Source: Gemmatimonadota bacterium | GTDB lineage: Bacteria > Latescibacterota > UBA2968 > UBA8231 | NCBI GenBank assembly: GCA_009840005.1 | Contig: VXOR01000022.1 | Span: 7,223 to 71,222 of the forward strand | DNA: 64,000 bases | Direction of reading: 5' to 3' | Shown here: positions 15,726-25,064 of the stretch, piece by piece | How the letters are laid out: every line of letters starts with the position of its first letter | How positions within the stretch are numbered: the first letter of the stretch is position 1 | Notes under the pieces: model-generated | Database searches by the model: none | What the model was told of the DNA's origin: nothing | The model's input: only the letters and a program-made list of their open reading frames with translations | Program-made: the position numbers and the translations under genes

Positions 15726-17366
15726 ATGTCCATGAACGGCAACCAAGCCATTGCCCAAATCCTCAAGGCCGAAGGCGTCGAGTGGCTGTCGGCTTTCCCC
15801 GCCCAGCCGCTGATTGACGAGGCCGCACGCGCTGGCATCCGCCCCATTATCTGTCGCCAGGAGCGGACGGGCGTCAACATGGCCGACGGCTTCAGCCGCA
15901 CGACCAATGGCCGCCCTTTTGGCGTCTTCACCATGCAGACCGGGCCGGGAGCTGAAAACGCGCTCGGTGGCGTGGCCCAGGCCTACGCCGATGCCATCCC
16001 CTTGCTGCTGCTGCCCGGCGGCGTATCCACGGCCCGCACGCAAGTGCCGCCCAACTTCGACGCGGTCGCCAACTATCGCGGCATCACCAAATGGGCCGCC
16101 AACATCAACCAAGTCGAGCGCATCCCCGAACTGATGCGCCGCGCCTTTAGTCAGCTCGTCCACGGCCGGCCCGGCCCGGTGCTCGTGGAAATCCCCAGCG
16201 ACTTAGGCACGGCCGAGTTTCCCGGCGACCTCGACTACCAGCCGGTCAAGGCCTGCAAATCTGCGGCTGATTCAGACGCGGTTCGCGATTTGGTGGCCGC
16301 GCTGGTCAAGGCCGAATGCCCGGTCATCAACGCTGGACACGGCGTGATGTGGGCCGAAGCTACAGACCAGCTCGTGGCCCTCGCCGAGCTGCTCAATGTG
16401 CCCGTTATGACCACCTTGGCCGGCAAGAGCGCGTTTCCCGAGAATCATCCGCTCGCGCTGGGCACTGGCGGCCACACCGGCACGCTGATGGTCGATCGCT
16501 TCTTGCAAAAGACCGACTTTGTCTTGGGTGTGGGCACTAGTTTTACCATCTCGGTTTTCAATGCGCCTATGCCTGATCGCGCCGTCTTGGCACAGGTGAC
16601 CAACTGCGCGGAAGATCTCAACAAGGACTATCGGATCGACTTGGGGGCCATCGGCGATGCGCGGATCGTGCTGGAGCAGATCAGCGAGGAAGTTCGCCGA
16701 CAGCTCGGGGCCGACGGGCGAGGAGATGGTGGAGTTGCGGCCGAGATCGCGGCGATCCGCGCTGAGTTCAACGCCGAGTGGGCGCCGCGATTTCGCTCGG
16801 ACGAGGTGCCGATAAATCCCTACCGGGTCTTCGCCGAGCTCGCCCGCGCCGTGGAGGTGCCCAACACCATCATCACCCACGACTCGGGCTATCCCCGCGA
16901 TCAACTCGTGCCGTTCTGGCGGCCCCAAGTCCCCAGAGGGTACATGGGCTGGGGTAAATCGACCCAACTCGGCTACGGCTTGGGCTTGGCCTTGGGGGCC
17001 AAGTTAGCCGCGCCGGACAAGCAGGTCATCAACATCATGGGCGACGCGGCTTTTGGCATGGCGGGCCTCGACATTGAGACTGCGGTGCGCGCGGAAATTC
17101 CCATTCTGACGGTGGTGCTCAACAACGGTGTGATGACGCACTACAACCACCACATGCCTTACGCCACCGAGCACTATCAGAGCAACCAACTCGGCGGCCA
17201 CTACGCGCAGGTGGCCGAGGCGCTTGGTGCCCACGCCGAGCGCGTTGAAGCGATCCCAGACTTGGCACCGGCCATCCAACGCGCCCTCGCGGCCAACCGC
17301 GAAGGCCGAGCCGCCCTGTTGGAGGTGATGACCAAGGCGGAAGAAAACGTCGCCAAATTTTGGTAA
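15726..17366 (+). CDS. Thiamine-diphosphate-dependent enzyme (acetolactate synthase-like)
   Basis: 546 residues with the three-domain architecture of the acetolactate synthase / benzoylformate decarboxylase family. The N-terminal domain carries the catalytic glutamate in CRQERTGVNMADGF (Glu46). The middle domain has LAGKSAFPENHPLALG near residue 230. The C-terminal ThDP motif runs from GDAAFGM (about 439) to the NN of VVLNNGV (about 465). It should cleave or join 2-oxo acids with a bound ThDP-Mg. Known residues that would fix the substrate are not evident, so acetolactate synthesis is only one option. AAAGGGG precedes the ATG, and it is closely followed by an oxidoreductase gene. Confidence 0.88.
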   Translation: MSMNGNQAIAQILKAEGVEWLSAFPAQPLIDEAARAGIRPIICRQERTGVNMADGFSRTTNGRPFGVFTMQTGPGAENALGGVAQAYADAIPLLLLPGGVSTARTQVPPNFDAVANYRGITKWAANINQVERIPELMRRAFSQLVHGRPGPVLVEIPSDLGTAEFPGDLDYQPVKACKSAADSDAVRDLVAALVKAECPVINAGHGVMWAEATDQLVALAELLNVPVMTTLAGKSAFPENHPLALGTGGHTGTLMVDRFLQKTDFVLGVGTSFTISVFNAPMPDRAVLAQVTNCAEDLNKDYRIDLGAIGDARIVLEQISEEVRRQLGADGRGDGGVAAEIAAIRAEFNAEWAPRFRSDEVPINPYRVFAELARAVEVPNTIITHDSGYPRDQLVPFWRPQVPRGYMGWGKSTQLGYGLGLALGAKLAAPDKQVINIMGDAAFGMAGLDIETAVRAEIPILTVVLNNGVMTHYNHHMPYATEHYQSNQLGGHYAQVAEALGAHAERVEAIPDLAPAIQRALAANREGRAALLEVMTKAEENVAKFW

Positions 17367-17377
17367 AGGAGGAGCAG

Positions 17378-18460
17378 ATGGACCAATACAAAGCCGTTCT
17401 CATCGGCTGCAGCCGCATGGGAGCTTTCATCGACAACGAAGTCCCGGCCAATATGCGCCCGTACTCCCATGCCGCTGGGTACGAGGCTTGTGAGCGCACA
17501 GACCTTATCGCCTGTTCGGACCTGCGTCCCGAGGTGATGGAAAGGGTCGGCGCGCGCTACGGCATCCCTGCGGACAAGCAGTACACCGACTACCGCGAGA
17601 TGCTCGCCTGCGAAAAGCCGGATATCGTCAGCGTCGCCACTCAGCCCGAGCATCGCGCCGAGATCGTCATCGCGGCGACCGAAGCGGGTGCCCGCGCGAT
17701 CTACGCGGAAAAGGCGTTCTCGGCCTCGCTGGAGGAAGCCGACCGCATGGTCGAAGCCTGCCAGCGCCACAATGTCGCGCTCAACATGGGCACCAATCGC
17801 CGCTTCCACCCCGGCTACGACCAGATGAAGGCCGTCATCGACTCCGGGGAAATCGGCGCGTTGCAAACCCTCATCATCCACCAGACCAGTGCGCTCTTCA
17901 ACGGCGCCAGCCACAGCTTTGATCTGCTCCAGCGCCTCAACTCCGACGCCCCGGCCGCTTGGGTACAGGCGCATTTGCCCAATGGCGACGAGATCATCGA
18001 CGGCGATATCCTGCGCGAGGACCCGACCGGGCACGGCATGATCCAGTTCGCCAACGGGGTCACTGCGTACGCGCTCAATTCAGGTCGGGGATTGGAAGTG
18101 GAAGCCGTCTGCGAAAAGGGCGTGGTGACGGCGCTGGGCAATGATAGGGAGTGGCAGTTGCGGGCACCGGTAGCACAGGATCACCGGGGCCGCAATAAAT
18201 TGGGCTTGGTGGAGTTCCCTGCTTTCGAGCACCGGGCCTCGACGCTTTGCTTGGTCGAGGATTTGGTACACTCTCTCGATACGGGTGAGCCTCCGCGCGG
18301 CGGCGCAGAGTTGGCGCGGGCTAATACCGAGCTGATTTTCGCGTTTGTAGAGTCGCACCAACGCGGTGGTGCTCGCGTGGAGCTGCCGCTCGACGGAAGC
18401 GCCTATCGGTTGGAGCGGGATCGGGGGCCGAGGCAGCCCAAGTACGAGCCGGACGCTTGA
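17378..18460 (+). CDS. Gfo/Idh/MocA-family NAD(P)-dependent oxidoreductase
   Basis: 360 residues from the ATG at 17378, which follows AAAGGAGG 11 bases after the stop of the ThDP gene. The N-terminal Rossmann fold begins KAVLIGCSRMGAF. PDIVSVATQPEHRAEIV near residue 90 and AIYAEKAFSAS near 108 (with the conserved lysine) are the family's cofactor and substrate contacts. The C-terminal mixed-sheet domain includes the GHGMIQFANG segment. Members oxidise sugars, inositols or related polyols. Tight spacing with the ThDP enzyme implies a shared pathway, perhaps with a 2-oxo acid derived from a sugar acid. Confidence 0.9.
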   Translation: MDQYKAVLIGCSRMGAFIDNEVPANMRPYSHAAGYEACERTDLIACSDLRPEVMERVGARYGIPADKQYTDYREMLACEKPDIVSVATQPEHRAEIVIAATEAGARAIYAEKAFSASLEEADRMVEACQRHNVALNMGTNRRFHPGYDQMKAVIDSGEIGALQTLIIHQTSALFNGASHSFDLLQRLNSDAPAAWVQAHLPNGDEIIDGDILREDPTGHGMIQFANGVTAYALNSGRGLEVEAVCEKGVVTALGNDREWQLRAPVAQDHRGRNKLGLVEFPAFEHRASTLCLVEDLVHSLDTGEPPRGGAELARANTELIFAFVESHQRGGARVELPLDGSAYRLERDRGPRQPKYEPDA

Positions 18461-18564
18461 GAAGCTGTCTGGAAATTCCAGATAGTTCCTAAGTCCTCAG
18501 AGCATGGCCGCGTGACTGTGCCAAGCGCCTAGGAATGCGAACTTCAACATGTTTTTGTTTTTCC

Positions 18565-19833
18565 TTACCAAGTACTCACAAATTCGTCCACGCCAAAGCC
18601 CTCGGGCATCTCGCTGTTAAAGGTGCGCAGGGGTCGAGATTCAAAGTTCGGCGGATCGGCGGCGGGCCGGAGGTCAGCGTACATGTCGCTGTAGTGCTGG
18701 TGGACGCGGGCCTCGTCTTGCTGCAATCGCTCGTTGAGCGCGGCCAAGCGGCTTTGCAGGGCCTCGGCTTCGGCGGCGGTGAAGCGCTGTGCCATGTCCT
18801 CGGCGTAGTACGCGGGCGGCGATCCGTCGACCAGCGGCTGGCGCTCTTGCCCGGACATCTGGGCAATCTCCGGCCGGTGCAGAAAGACGACCTTGTTGGC
18901 GATCCGGCACAACAGGACCACGCTTACCATGCGACCGGACTTGCCCGGATGCAGTTCGGCCAAGCAGGTGCGGAATTTTGGCTCGTCGCGGGCAATCAGC
19001 GCGTGGAAGAGCGTCTCAATCTGGTCGCGCTCTTGATCGTAGCACTCGGTCCAGTGGGCAAATTGGGTCTCGGCCGCGGGTGAGAGGTATTGCCGGAAGC
19101 CATCGGCGTGGTACCAGTCGAGATGGTGGTGATACGAGAAAATCTGGCCGCCGAAGGAGCGGTAGCCGAGGTGGATGGTGCGGCGCATCCGGCTGGTGTA
19201 CTGGCTGCCCCAGTGCATCATCAGGTTGGGATAGACAATCCCGTCGCCGGGCTGTAGCTCGACGGGGATGCCGCCTTCTAGCGGCACTTTGGGGTCCAGC
19301 ATGAGTTGCCGCCGCTGCGCTTCGTTGGTCGGCTGTTTGTGGCTTTCGGGCAGGATCCAGAATACGTCGTCTTCGTAAAGGGCGATGTTCCACTGCACGT
19401 ATCCGGGAGCGTTGGCCATTAGGTCCGCTTGCATGCCGCTGAGCGGGGCTTGCTCAGCCGAGCTGGCGTCGCGGTGCCAGTCCGTGTGCCCGTAATCGAC
19501 CAGCCCGCTGCACAGCGCGCCAAAGGCGGTGAGGGCCGTCACCGGAGCCTGCATGAGTTGGGCGCTGACGCCAAAGGTGGTCTCGCCGAGGCAAAAGTCG
19601 ATGACGTCGGCGGTCTCGGCGTCAATGGAATTTATGTTTAACCGCGGGTGGATTTTTTCGTACCAAGCACCGCCGAGCAGATCGCCGGGTTGGCGCGCGG
19701 CCGCAGAGCGCGCCTTTTCCCGGTCCACCATCCACTCGATGGCGAGCCGCATCGCGTCCAACCGCTCGGGCGGCACGACGTGGCGCAAGACCAGATAGCC
19801 TTGGCGGCGGAATTGTTGCAGATCAACGTGCAT
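18565..19833 (-). CDS. Phytanoyl-CoA dioxygenase (PhyH) family protein, long form
   Basis: 422 residues, longer than the usual 250-300. The N terminus LQQFRRQGYLVLRHVVPPERLD is the typical PhyH opening. Iron ligands are offered by GHTDWHRD (His116-x-Asp118 or His120-x-Asp122) and a distal histidine in NLMMHWGSQ near residue 222, with the 2-oxoglutarate arginine in SRMRRTIHLGYRS. A roughly 130-residue C-terminal extension is partly helical (LQSRLAALNERLQQDEARVHQHY). It should hydroxylate a small molecule using Fe(II) and 2-oxoglutarate. It stands alone on the minus strand, between the Gfo/Idh/MocA gene and the sulfatase gene. Confidence 0.87.
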   Translation of the reverse strand: MHVDLQQFRRQGYLVLRHVVPPERLDAMRLAIEWMVDREKARSAAARQPGDLLGGAWYEKIHPRLNINSIDAETADVIDFCLGETTFGVSAQLMQAPVTALTAFGALCSGLVDYGHTDWHRDASSAEQAPLSGMQADLMANAPGYVQWNIALYEDDVFWILPESHKQPTNEAQRRQLMLDPKVPLEGGIPVELQPGDGIVYPNLMMHWGSQYTSRMRRTIHLGYRSFGGQIFSYHHHLDWYHADGFRQYLSPAAETQFAHWTECYDQERDQIETLFHALIARDEPKFRTCLAELHPGKSGRMVSVVLLCRIANKVVFLHRPEIAQMSGQERQPLVDGSPPAYYAEDMAQRFTAAEAEALQSRLAALNERLQQDEARVHQHYSDMYADLRPAADPPNFESRPLRTFNSEMPEGFGVDEFVSTW

Positions 19834-19938
19834 GACGTTCTCCTATGGCAATCCTACGCCATTGATAAGATAATCCGTCGATGGACGCAGAATAGCAGAA
19901 ACAAGACGATTCGCCGCTCGAATCGTTCAAACCCTATA

Positions 19939-21345
19939 TCAGTTGGGAGACCGCTGTGTGGCTTGTTCGATCAAGAGCCGATCCTGCTGGCTTTGCCGTA
20001 CCTGTGCCTCTATAGCAACCGGGTCCCACTTGGACAACAGCCGCTCTTGGAGGTCGGCTAAGATGGCCGCGTGGGCTGGGTCGCCGGCTAGGTCGTCGAA
20101 CTCGTTGGGGTCGGCCTCTACGTCGTATAGCTGGGGTAGATCTCCCAAGCTGTAGTGGAGCTTGTAGCGGCCGCGTCGCAACATGGCCGTTGGCCGCGCC
20201 ACGCCGTGGGCGAGGTATTCGGAAAATGCTTCGTCCTTCCAGTTTGCGTCTTGTCCTTGCAGCAATCCCAATAGGCTATCGCCGTCCAGTGGTCCTGTGC
20301 TGGGCGCGTCGGCTATGTCGACTATGGTCGCTACCAAATCCACTAGCGACACCACTTCGCCGATGTGCCGACCGGCGGGAATCTGCCCGGGATAGACCAT
20401 TTGCAGCGGCACTTTGGCGGACGCCTCGTACATGCTCGACTTCCGCCACATGCCGTGCTCGCCGTTCATTTCTCCGTGATCGCTGAAATGCAATATGAGC
20501 GTGTTGTCGCGCTGCCCGGTTTCTTCTAGGACGGCGAGCAGGCGGCCGATCTTTTCGTCAAGATAGGTAATCAGCCCGTAGTAACCGGCGCGGGCGCGGC
20601 GCACTTGTTCCTCGGGGAAATCGACCGCCCCGAACATGGCCCGCATCCGCTGGTGGACGGGGTGCTGGCTTTCGAGGTGACCGGGGGGAATTTCCGGCAT
20701 GTCGATTTGGTCGAGAGGATAGAGATTGAAAAACCGCTCGGGCACTACGAGCGGAAAGTGCGGCGCAATAAACGAGACATTCAATGCCCAAGGCCGCTCC
20801 TTACGGGCTGGATCGCGCAGGTAAGCCAGCGCTTGTTCCTCTACCAGATCATCAACTTCGATCTCCAAGGTCGTCCCCGGCCCGGCCTCGGCGACCCCAC
20901 CCCAAGGTTTGTCGGCCGGCGGCGTGCCCTTGCTCCAGTCGGGCGTGCCGCGCAGGACGCCGTCTTTGGTCCACAGTTCGGCGTGCAAATCACGCGCTAG
21001 CTGGGCGCGGAAGCCGTGCAGTTGGTCGGGGCCGCAAAAGTGCTGTTTGCCCGAGAGGACCACATCGTAGCCAGCGGCGCGCAGCCGATGGGCCCAAGTG
21101 ACCGCATCCGACGGCAGGGGGCTGGCATTGTCAAAGGCCCCGATCTGGTTGATATAGCGGCCGGTCATAAACGACATCCGCGACGGCAGACAGAGCGGAG
21201 AATTGCAATAGGCGTTGGCAAAGGTCGCGCCTTCGGCGGCCAGTTGATCCATAAAGGGCGTCTGCACGAGCGGGTGTCCGTAGGGGCCGCTGTACATGGG
21301 CGCGTGTTCGTCCGTCATAATGAGCAGGATGTTGGGGCGATTCAC
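19939..21345 (-). CDS. Choline-sulfatase-like type I sulfatase
   Basis: 468 residues from the GTG at 21345, with AGGAG 6 bases upstream. The formylglycine motif is LCLPSRMSFMTGR (Cys52), of the C-x-P-S-R type that needs cysteine conversion by an FGE enzyme not encoded here. Metal ligands are in NILLIMTDEH at the start and HFSDHGEMNGEHGMW near residue 290. The latter, and the lack of a signal peptide, resemble cytoplasmic choline sulfatases. It removes sulfate from an ester; choline sulfate is plausible but other small sulfate esters are possible. It is downstream of the DUF2231 gene on the same strand. Confidence 0.88.
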   Translation of the reverse strand: MNRPNILLIMTDEHAPMYSGPYGHPLVQTPFMDQLAAEGATFANAYCNSPLCLPSRMSFMTGRYINQIGAFDNASPLPSDAVTWAHRLRAAGYDVVLSGKQHFCGPDQLHGFRAQLARDLHAELWTKDGVLRGTPDWSKGTPPADKPWGGVAEAGPGTTLEIEVDDLVEEQALAYLRDPARKERPWALNVSFIAPHFPLVVPERFFNLYPLDQIDMPEIPPGHLESQHPVHQRMRAMFGAVDFPEEQVRRARAGYYGLITYLDEKIGRLLAVLEETGQRDNTLILHFSDHGEMNGEHGMWRKSSMYEASAKVPLQMVYPGQIPAGRHIGEVVSLVDLVATIVDIADAPSTGPLDGDSLLGLLQGQDANWKDEAFSEYLAHGVARPTAMLRRGRYKLHYSLGDLPQLYDVEADPNEFDDLAGDPAHAAILADLQERLLSKWDPVAIEAQVRQSQQDRLLIEQATQRSPN

Positions 21346-21420
21346 AGGTTGCTCCTAGTTTGAAGGCGTGAAAAGTTGCGGCGAAGATAAGCCAAACAGA
21401 TTCTGCCAACCAGCCGTTGC

Positions 21421-21849
21421 TCAGCCACCGGCCTGCACGCCCAAGCCGTGTATATAGACCAATTCGCTGCCGCAGTAGCCCGTCCACAAGACCAATCCGC
21501 CGATCAGGACGCCGACCCCGATCCACGCATAGAGCGGCCATCCTTCAAGCTGTCCCTTGAGGTGCAACGGCAAGCGCCCGAGAACGGCTCCCAACCCCAA
21601 CAGTAAGGTCCAAGTAGCGAGGGATTCGTGCGTGGCTAACGGCTCCGCGGCTGGCCCCTCCCAAGCCTCGGTCGCGGCCGCGTTGCCGCTGAGGACGGCG
21701 GCGGTCGCCGCTAGTACGCCCAACACCAGCAAGCCGTACGCTAGGTGGTGCCCGGCGCGGCGACCTAGCCACAGTGCGCCTAGATCGCACAGCGGACTCA
21801 GCGACAAGAGTGCGATGGGGTAGTGGACGATGAAGGGATGCCAATCCAT
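21421..21849 (-). CDS. DUF2231 membrane protein
   Basis: 142 residues with four hydrophobic segments. The N terminus MDWHPFIVHYPIALL matches the H-P-x-x-V-H-x-P motif of DUF2231, and the C terminus GSELVYIHGLGVQ matches its G-x-x-L-V-Y-x-x-G-x-G-V ending. The family is of unknown function and is often found near haem or redox proteins. No ribosome site is evident, and the start codon directly abuts the heptamer repeats at 21852. Confidence 0.8.
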   Translation of the reverse strand: MDWHPFIVHYPIALLSLSPLCDLGALWLGRRAGHHLAYGLLVLGVLAATAAVLSGNAAATEAWEGPAAEPLATHESLATWTLLLGLGAVLGRLPLHLKGQLEGWPLYAWIGVGVLIGGLVLWTGYCGSELVYIHGLGVQAGG

Positions 21850-21851
21850 AT

Positions 21852-21946
21852 TTAGTGGTTAGTGGTTAGTGGTTGGTGGCCAGTGCCAACCCATCCTCGG
21901 GCCGGTGGGGTAGGGACTAATCACTATTCACTGGCCACCGACCACT
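21852..21946. repeat. TTAGTGG heptamer tandem repeat with inverted partner
   Basis: Tandem TTAGTGG units run from 21852 to about 21870. The following agtggttggtggccagtg (21868-21885) is complementary, with one mismatch, to cactggccaccgaccact (21929-21946). The whole intergenic region between the divergent DUF2231 and amidohydrolase genes can therefore fold into a long hairpin. Such heptamer repeats spread in some bacterial genomes; the role is unknown. Confidence 0.7.
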
Positions 21947-21978
21947 GATTGCGACACCTCAAACCGGAGCAATGCCCC

Positions 21979-23274
21979 ATGGCCACGGACCTGTCCCAAC
22001 ACATCGAAGATACGCTGCTAATCGACACGCACGAACACCTGCGCAAGGAGCGCGCCTGGGTCGAGAACGGCCCGGACATTTTGCAAGACCTTTTTGGCAA
22101 CTACGTGCCCGCCGATCTGATCGCCGCCGGCGCTGCCCCCGAGGACTTGCACAAGCTCAACGACGCTTCCGATCCAGACTTGGGAGCGCGCTTTGACGGC
22201 ATCCGCTCGGCCTTTGCGGCCATCCGCTTTACCGGCTACGGCGAAGCCGTGCGCATCCTCGCGCACGAGATCTATGGCATGGCCGATTTTGGCGACGCCG
22301 AGCTGTACAAGGCACAAGAAAAGCTCAGCGCTTGGCGTCAACCCGGCGGACGGCACGAGCTGCTCAGCCAAATAGGCCGGCTGGACCACGTGCAGACCGA
22401 CGACTTTTCTTGGCCCTGCCTGCCCGACGAGTCCGGCGTGGACTTCTTCCTCTACGACTTGTCGTGGGCTGCCTTCTGCAACGGCCAAATCGACGCCGAG
22501 GCCATTGAGCGCGAAACCGGCGTGCCCGTCACCGACCTAGCTAGCCTCAAGCAGGGCATGGAAGCCATCTTCGCCCAGCACGGCCCCCATGCCATCGCGG
22601 TCAAAGCTCAGCACGCGTACAACCGCACACTGCGCTGGGAAGAGCGCGCCGACGCCGACGCCGAGCGCGTGCTCCAGCGCCTGCTCCAAGGCATAGAACT
22701 CGACGAGCCGAGCCGGTTGCTGTTGGGCGACTGGTGCTGGGCGCGGGGCACTGAGCTGGCGATCGAGTACGAGTTGCCGTTCAAGATCCACACTGGCTAC
22801 TACGCTGGCAACGACCGCATGCCCGTTGACCGCATCAAAAGCGGCAACCTCTGCCCCTTGCTGGCCCGCTACCTCGATTGCCGCTTTGTGCTGATGCACA
22901 TTGCCTATCCCTATTCCAACGAATTGGTCGCGCTGACCAAGCATTACCGCAACGTGTACGCCGATCTATGCTGGGCGTGGTCCATTGATCCGTACAGCTC
23001 GTGCGATTTTGTGCGCCGCTTTATCCACGCGGCTCCCGCGTCCAAGCTCTTCGCCTTTGGCGGCGACACTGGCTGGCCGACCAGTTCGGTGGCCTACGCG
23101 ATACAGGCGCGCCGCTGGCTCACCCGCGCCCTCCAAGGCGAGATCGACGACGGCCTGCTGACTGAGGCCGAAGCCATAGAGTTGGCGACCCGCTTCATGC
23201 GCGGCAACCAAGAGGCCTGTTTTGACTTGGCTGGGACGCGGCAGGCGCTGCGCCGGTCGCTTTCAGCCGCTTAG
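21979..23274 (+). CDS. Amidohydrolase-superfamily (amidohydrolase 2 / uronate isomerase-like) protein
   Basis: 431 residues from the ATG at 21979; GGAG lies about 10 bases upstream. The TIM-barrel metal motif DTHEHLRKE is at about residues 15-23. Later ligands are KIHTGYYAG near 262, FVLMHIAYPYS near 300 and FGGDTGWP near 355, in the order H-x-H, H, H, D of the superfamily. The C-terminal half resembles uronate isomerases and related decarboxylating amidohydrolases, but no specific reaction can be assigned. It is divergent from DUF2231 and stands alone. Confidence in the superfamily is good, in the function low. Confidence 0.8.
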   Translation: MATDLSQHIEDTLLIDTHEHLRKERAWVENGPDILQDLFGNYVPADLIAAGAAPEDLHKLNDASDPDLGARFDGIRSAFAAIRFTGYGEAVRILAHEIYGMADFGDAELYKAQEKLSAWRQPGGRHELLSQIGRLDHVQTDDFSWPCLPDESGVDFFLYDLSWAAFCNGQIDAEAIERETGVPVTDLASLKQGMEAIFAQHGPHAIAVKAQHAYNRTLRWEERADADAERVLQRLLQGIELDEPSRLLLGDWCWARGTELAIEYELPFKIHTGYYAGNDRMPVDRIKSGNLCPLLARYLDCRFVLMHIAYPYSNELVALTKHYRNVYADLCWAWSIDPYSSCDFVRRFIHAAPASKLFAFGGDTGWPTSSVAYAIQARRWLTRALQGEIDDGLLTEAEAIELATRFMRGNQEACFDLAGTRQALRRSLSAA

Positions 23275-23524
23275 GTTGCGCTAGGGTAGATCGGTTGGCG
23301 AGAAGAACGGAGCCGACAGGACAGCGTCGCGTCGTCAATGACCGTAGACAGCAAGTACCGTCATTCCCGCGGAAGAACGTCACCCCGTGCCCCGAACGGG
23401 ATGGAAATCCAGAGTGGTCAAGAGCAAACGCGATCTAAGAACGTGTCGCTTTGTATGACCGCTTACTTGTCTCGTTTTTCCCATTTATAAGTAATGTTAG
23501 AGTAAATATGGCCATAGAAGGAAT
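23275..23524. other. Intergenic region with a degraded CGTCATTCCCGCG-type element
   Basis: About 250 bases without a supported gene. It includes cgtcattcccgcggaa (from about 23360) and ggatggaaatccag (from about 23400), the two halves of a widespread intergenic palindrome, here separated by unrelated bases. No clear promoter is visible for the next gene beyond AAGGA at its ribosome site. Confidence 0.35.
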
Positions 23525-24265
23525 ATGAAGATCGCGATCCTGACAGATGTCCACGGCAATTTGCCTGCGCTTCAGGTTGCCTTGAGAGCCATTCGGCAAG
23601 AGGGTGCCGATGCGATTTTTCACACAGGCGATGCAATAGGCATCGGCCCATTTCCGGCAGAATGCTTGGAACTGCTGCTGAGCACGCCTGGCGTGAATCT
23701 GATTTGCGGTAATCACGACGCCTGGTTTTCGACCGGGCTTCCAGAGCCACAACCCCCGTGGATGAGCGACGGCGAGTTGAAACATCAGCAGTGGGTACAT
23801 TCCTGCCTTGATCCGTCACTGCGCCATACAGTGAGAGAATGGCCCTACCTGATTCAAGATGTGTATGGAGGTGTGCGAATATCGTTTCTCCACTACGGCC
23901 TCACAGAGTCACAGGTTGACTTCAGGCCCATCGTCCATAATTCTCGTCCTATCGACTTGGATAAAGTCTTCGCAGATATAAACTCCGATTTCGTATTCTA
24001 TGGCCACATTCATTCACCTTCAGATTTAGTGGGGAGGGCCAGATACGTAAATCCCGGTTCCTTGGGCTGCCATGCAGAACCCATTGCGCGATTCGCCATC
24101 CTAAAGTGCGAGGGCAGGAGCTGCGAATTGAAAATGCGTCACGTTCCGTACGATGATAGCGCCCTATTCCAACAGTTTGAAAGGCGCGACGTGCCCGACC
24201 GACATTTCATCTATAAAGCATTCTTCGGTGGAAGGAATGCACAACAGGCAACCCCTCCGGGTTAG
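23525..24265 (+). CDS. Calcineurin-like metallophosphoesterase (YfcE/MJ0936-like)
   Basis: 246 residues with all motifs of the metallophosphoesterase fold in order: DVHGN (residues 8-12), HTGDAIGIG near 37, CGNHD near 62 and YGHIHSP near 160. The compact size and the GSLG motif near the end match the YfcE branch of small phosphodiesterases. It should hydrolyse phosphodiesters using two metal ions in the cytoplasm. AAGGA stands 4 bases before the ATG. It opens an accessory patch of small enzymes that includes broken genes. Confidence 0.9.
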   Translation: MKIAILTDVHGNLPALQVALRAIRQEGADAIFHTGDAIGIGPFPAECLELLLSTPGVNLICGNHDAWFSTGLPEPQPPWMSDGELKHQQWVHSCLDPSLRHTVREWPYLIQDVYGGVRISFLHYGLTESQVDFRPIVHNSRPIDLDKVFADINSDFVFYGHIHSPSDLVGRARYVNPGSLGCHAEPIARFAILKCEGRSCELKMRHVPYDDSALFQQFERRDVPDRHFIYKAFFGGRNAQQATPPG

Positions 24266-24313
24266 ATGAGCAGGGTAAGCCGATATTCAGGCGGGACGGC
24301 AAAGTATTGAATC

Positions 24314-24892
24314 ATGTCCGTTACGTTGGTAAAGCACTATGATCCGGCTTGGCCCTCATGGTTCTAAGAGTTGCGACACCGCTTTGACTCTGTTTTGTCA
24401 GGAAGGTATTGCAGCATCGAGCATGTCGGTAGCACATCGGTCGCCGGAATGACCGCCAAGCCAATCATTGACGTTGACATTGTCATTGAGCCACAGGACT
24501 TTGAGCGCACGAAGGACCGGCTTGCAGAAATCGGATATTTCCATGAAGGTGACAAGGGTATTCCCGGCAGAGACGCCTTTGATCTGTCCGATAGCGGCCT
24601 GAAGGAATCTTTGCCTGCCCACCATACGTACGTTTGTGACAAGTATGGTGCAGCCTTGAAGCGGCATCTTGTCTTCCGGGATTTCCTCAGACTAAGCCCC
24701 GAATATGTTCGCCGGCTCAGTACCCTGAAATGGCAACTCGCTGAAGAGCACGACAATGATCGCCAGTCGTACATGGACGGAAAAGTTGCTCTGTGCGAGG
24801 AAATTTATGAGAAAGGGCTAGAGGTCCTAGGGTGTCGGTGCAGTCTGTACTTACCCTTTAAAAAGAAGATCGACAGGGGTAGAGACATATGA
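24314..24892 (+). pseudogene. GrpB/UPF0157 family gene with an in-frame stop
   Basis: From the ATG at 24314 the frame reads MSVTLVKHYDPAWPSWF, then TAA at 24365-24367, then ELRHRFDSVL, IEHVGSTSVAGMTAKPIIDVDIVI and the rest of a normal GrpB domain. The family consensus continues straight through the stop (V-x-Y-x-P-x-W ... F ... IEHVGSTSVPGL-x-AKP), so a single base change of a sense codon to TAA is the likely event. The downstream frame has a TTG at 24371 that might restart translation, but without a good ribosome site. GrpB is a nucleotidyltransferase-like fold of unclear function. Confidence 0.8.
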
Positions 24893-24999
24893 ATAAGGTT
24901 TCCGTTCACCCATCTTTCCAGGCAAACAAGGAGGGTCTTACAGGGTGGACCCGCGTTTCAGAAGGTGGAACCGACGACTACTGGCATGGTGAAGAATAA
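24889..24999 (+). CDS. Small open frame overlapping the GrpB stop
   Basis: A 36-codon frame starts at an ATG that overlaps the GrpB stop (ATGA) and reads MNKVSVHPSFQANKEG, ending DDYWHGEE. The overlap suggests coupled translation, and the sequence could be the front of a truncated gene. I do not recognise it. Confidence 0.25.
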   Translation: MNKVSVHPSFQANKEGLTGWTRVSEGGTDDYWHGEE

Positions 25000-25064
25000 A
25001 CGGGTTGATTCAGAATTTGCCCTATTGGGTCCTGACGCTCCCCAAAACATGAGGCTGGAATTCT

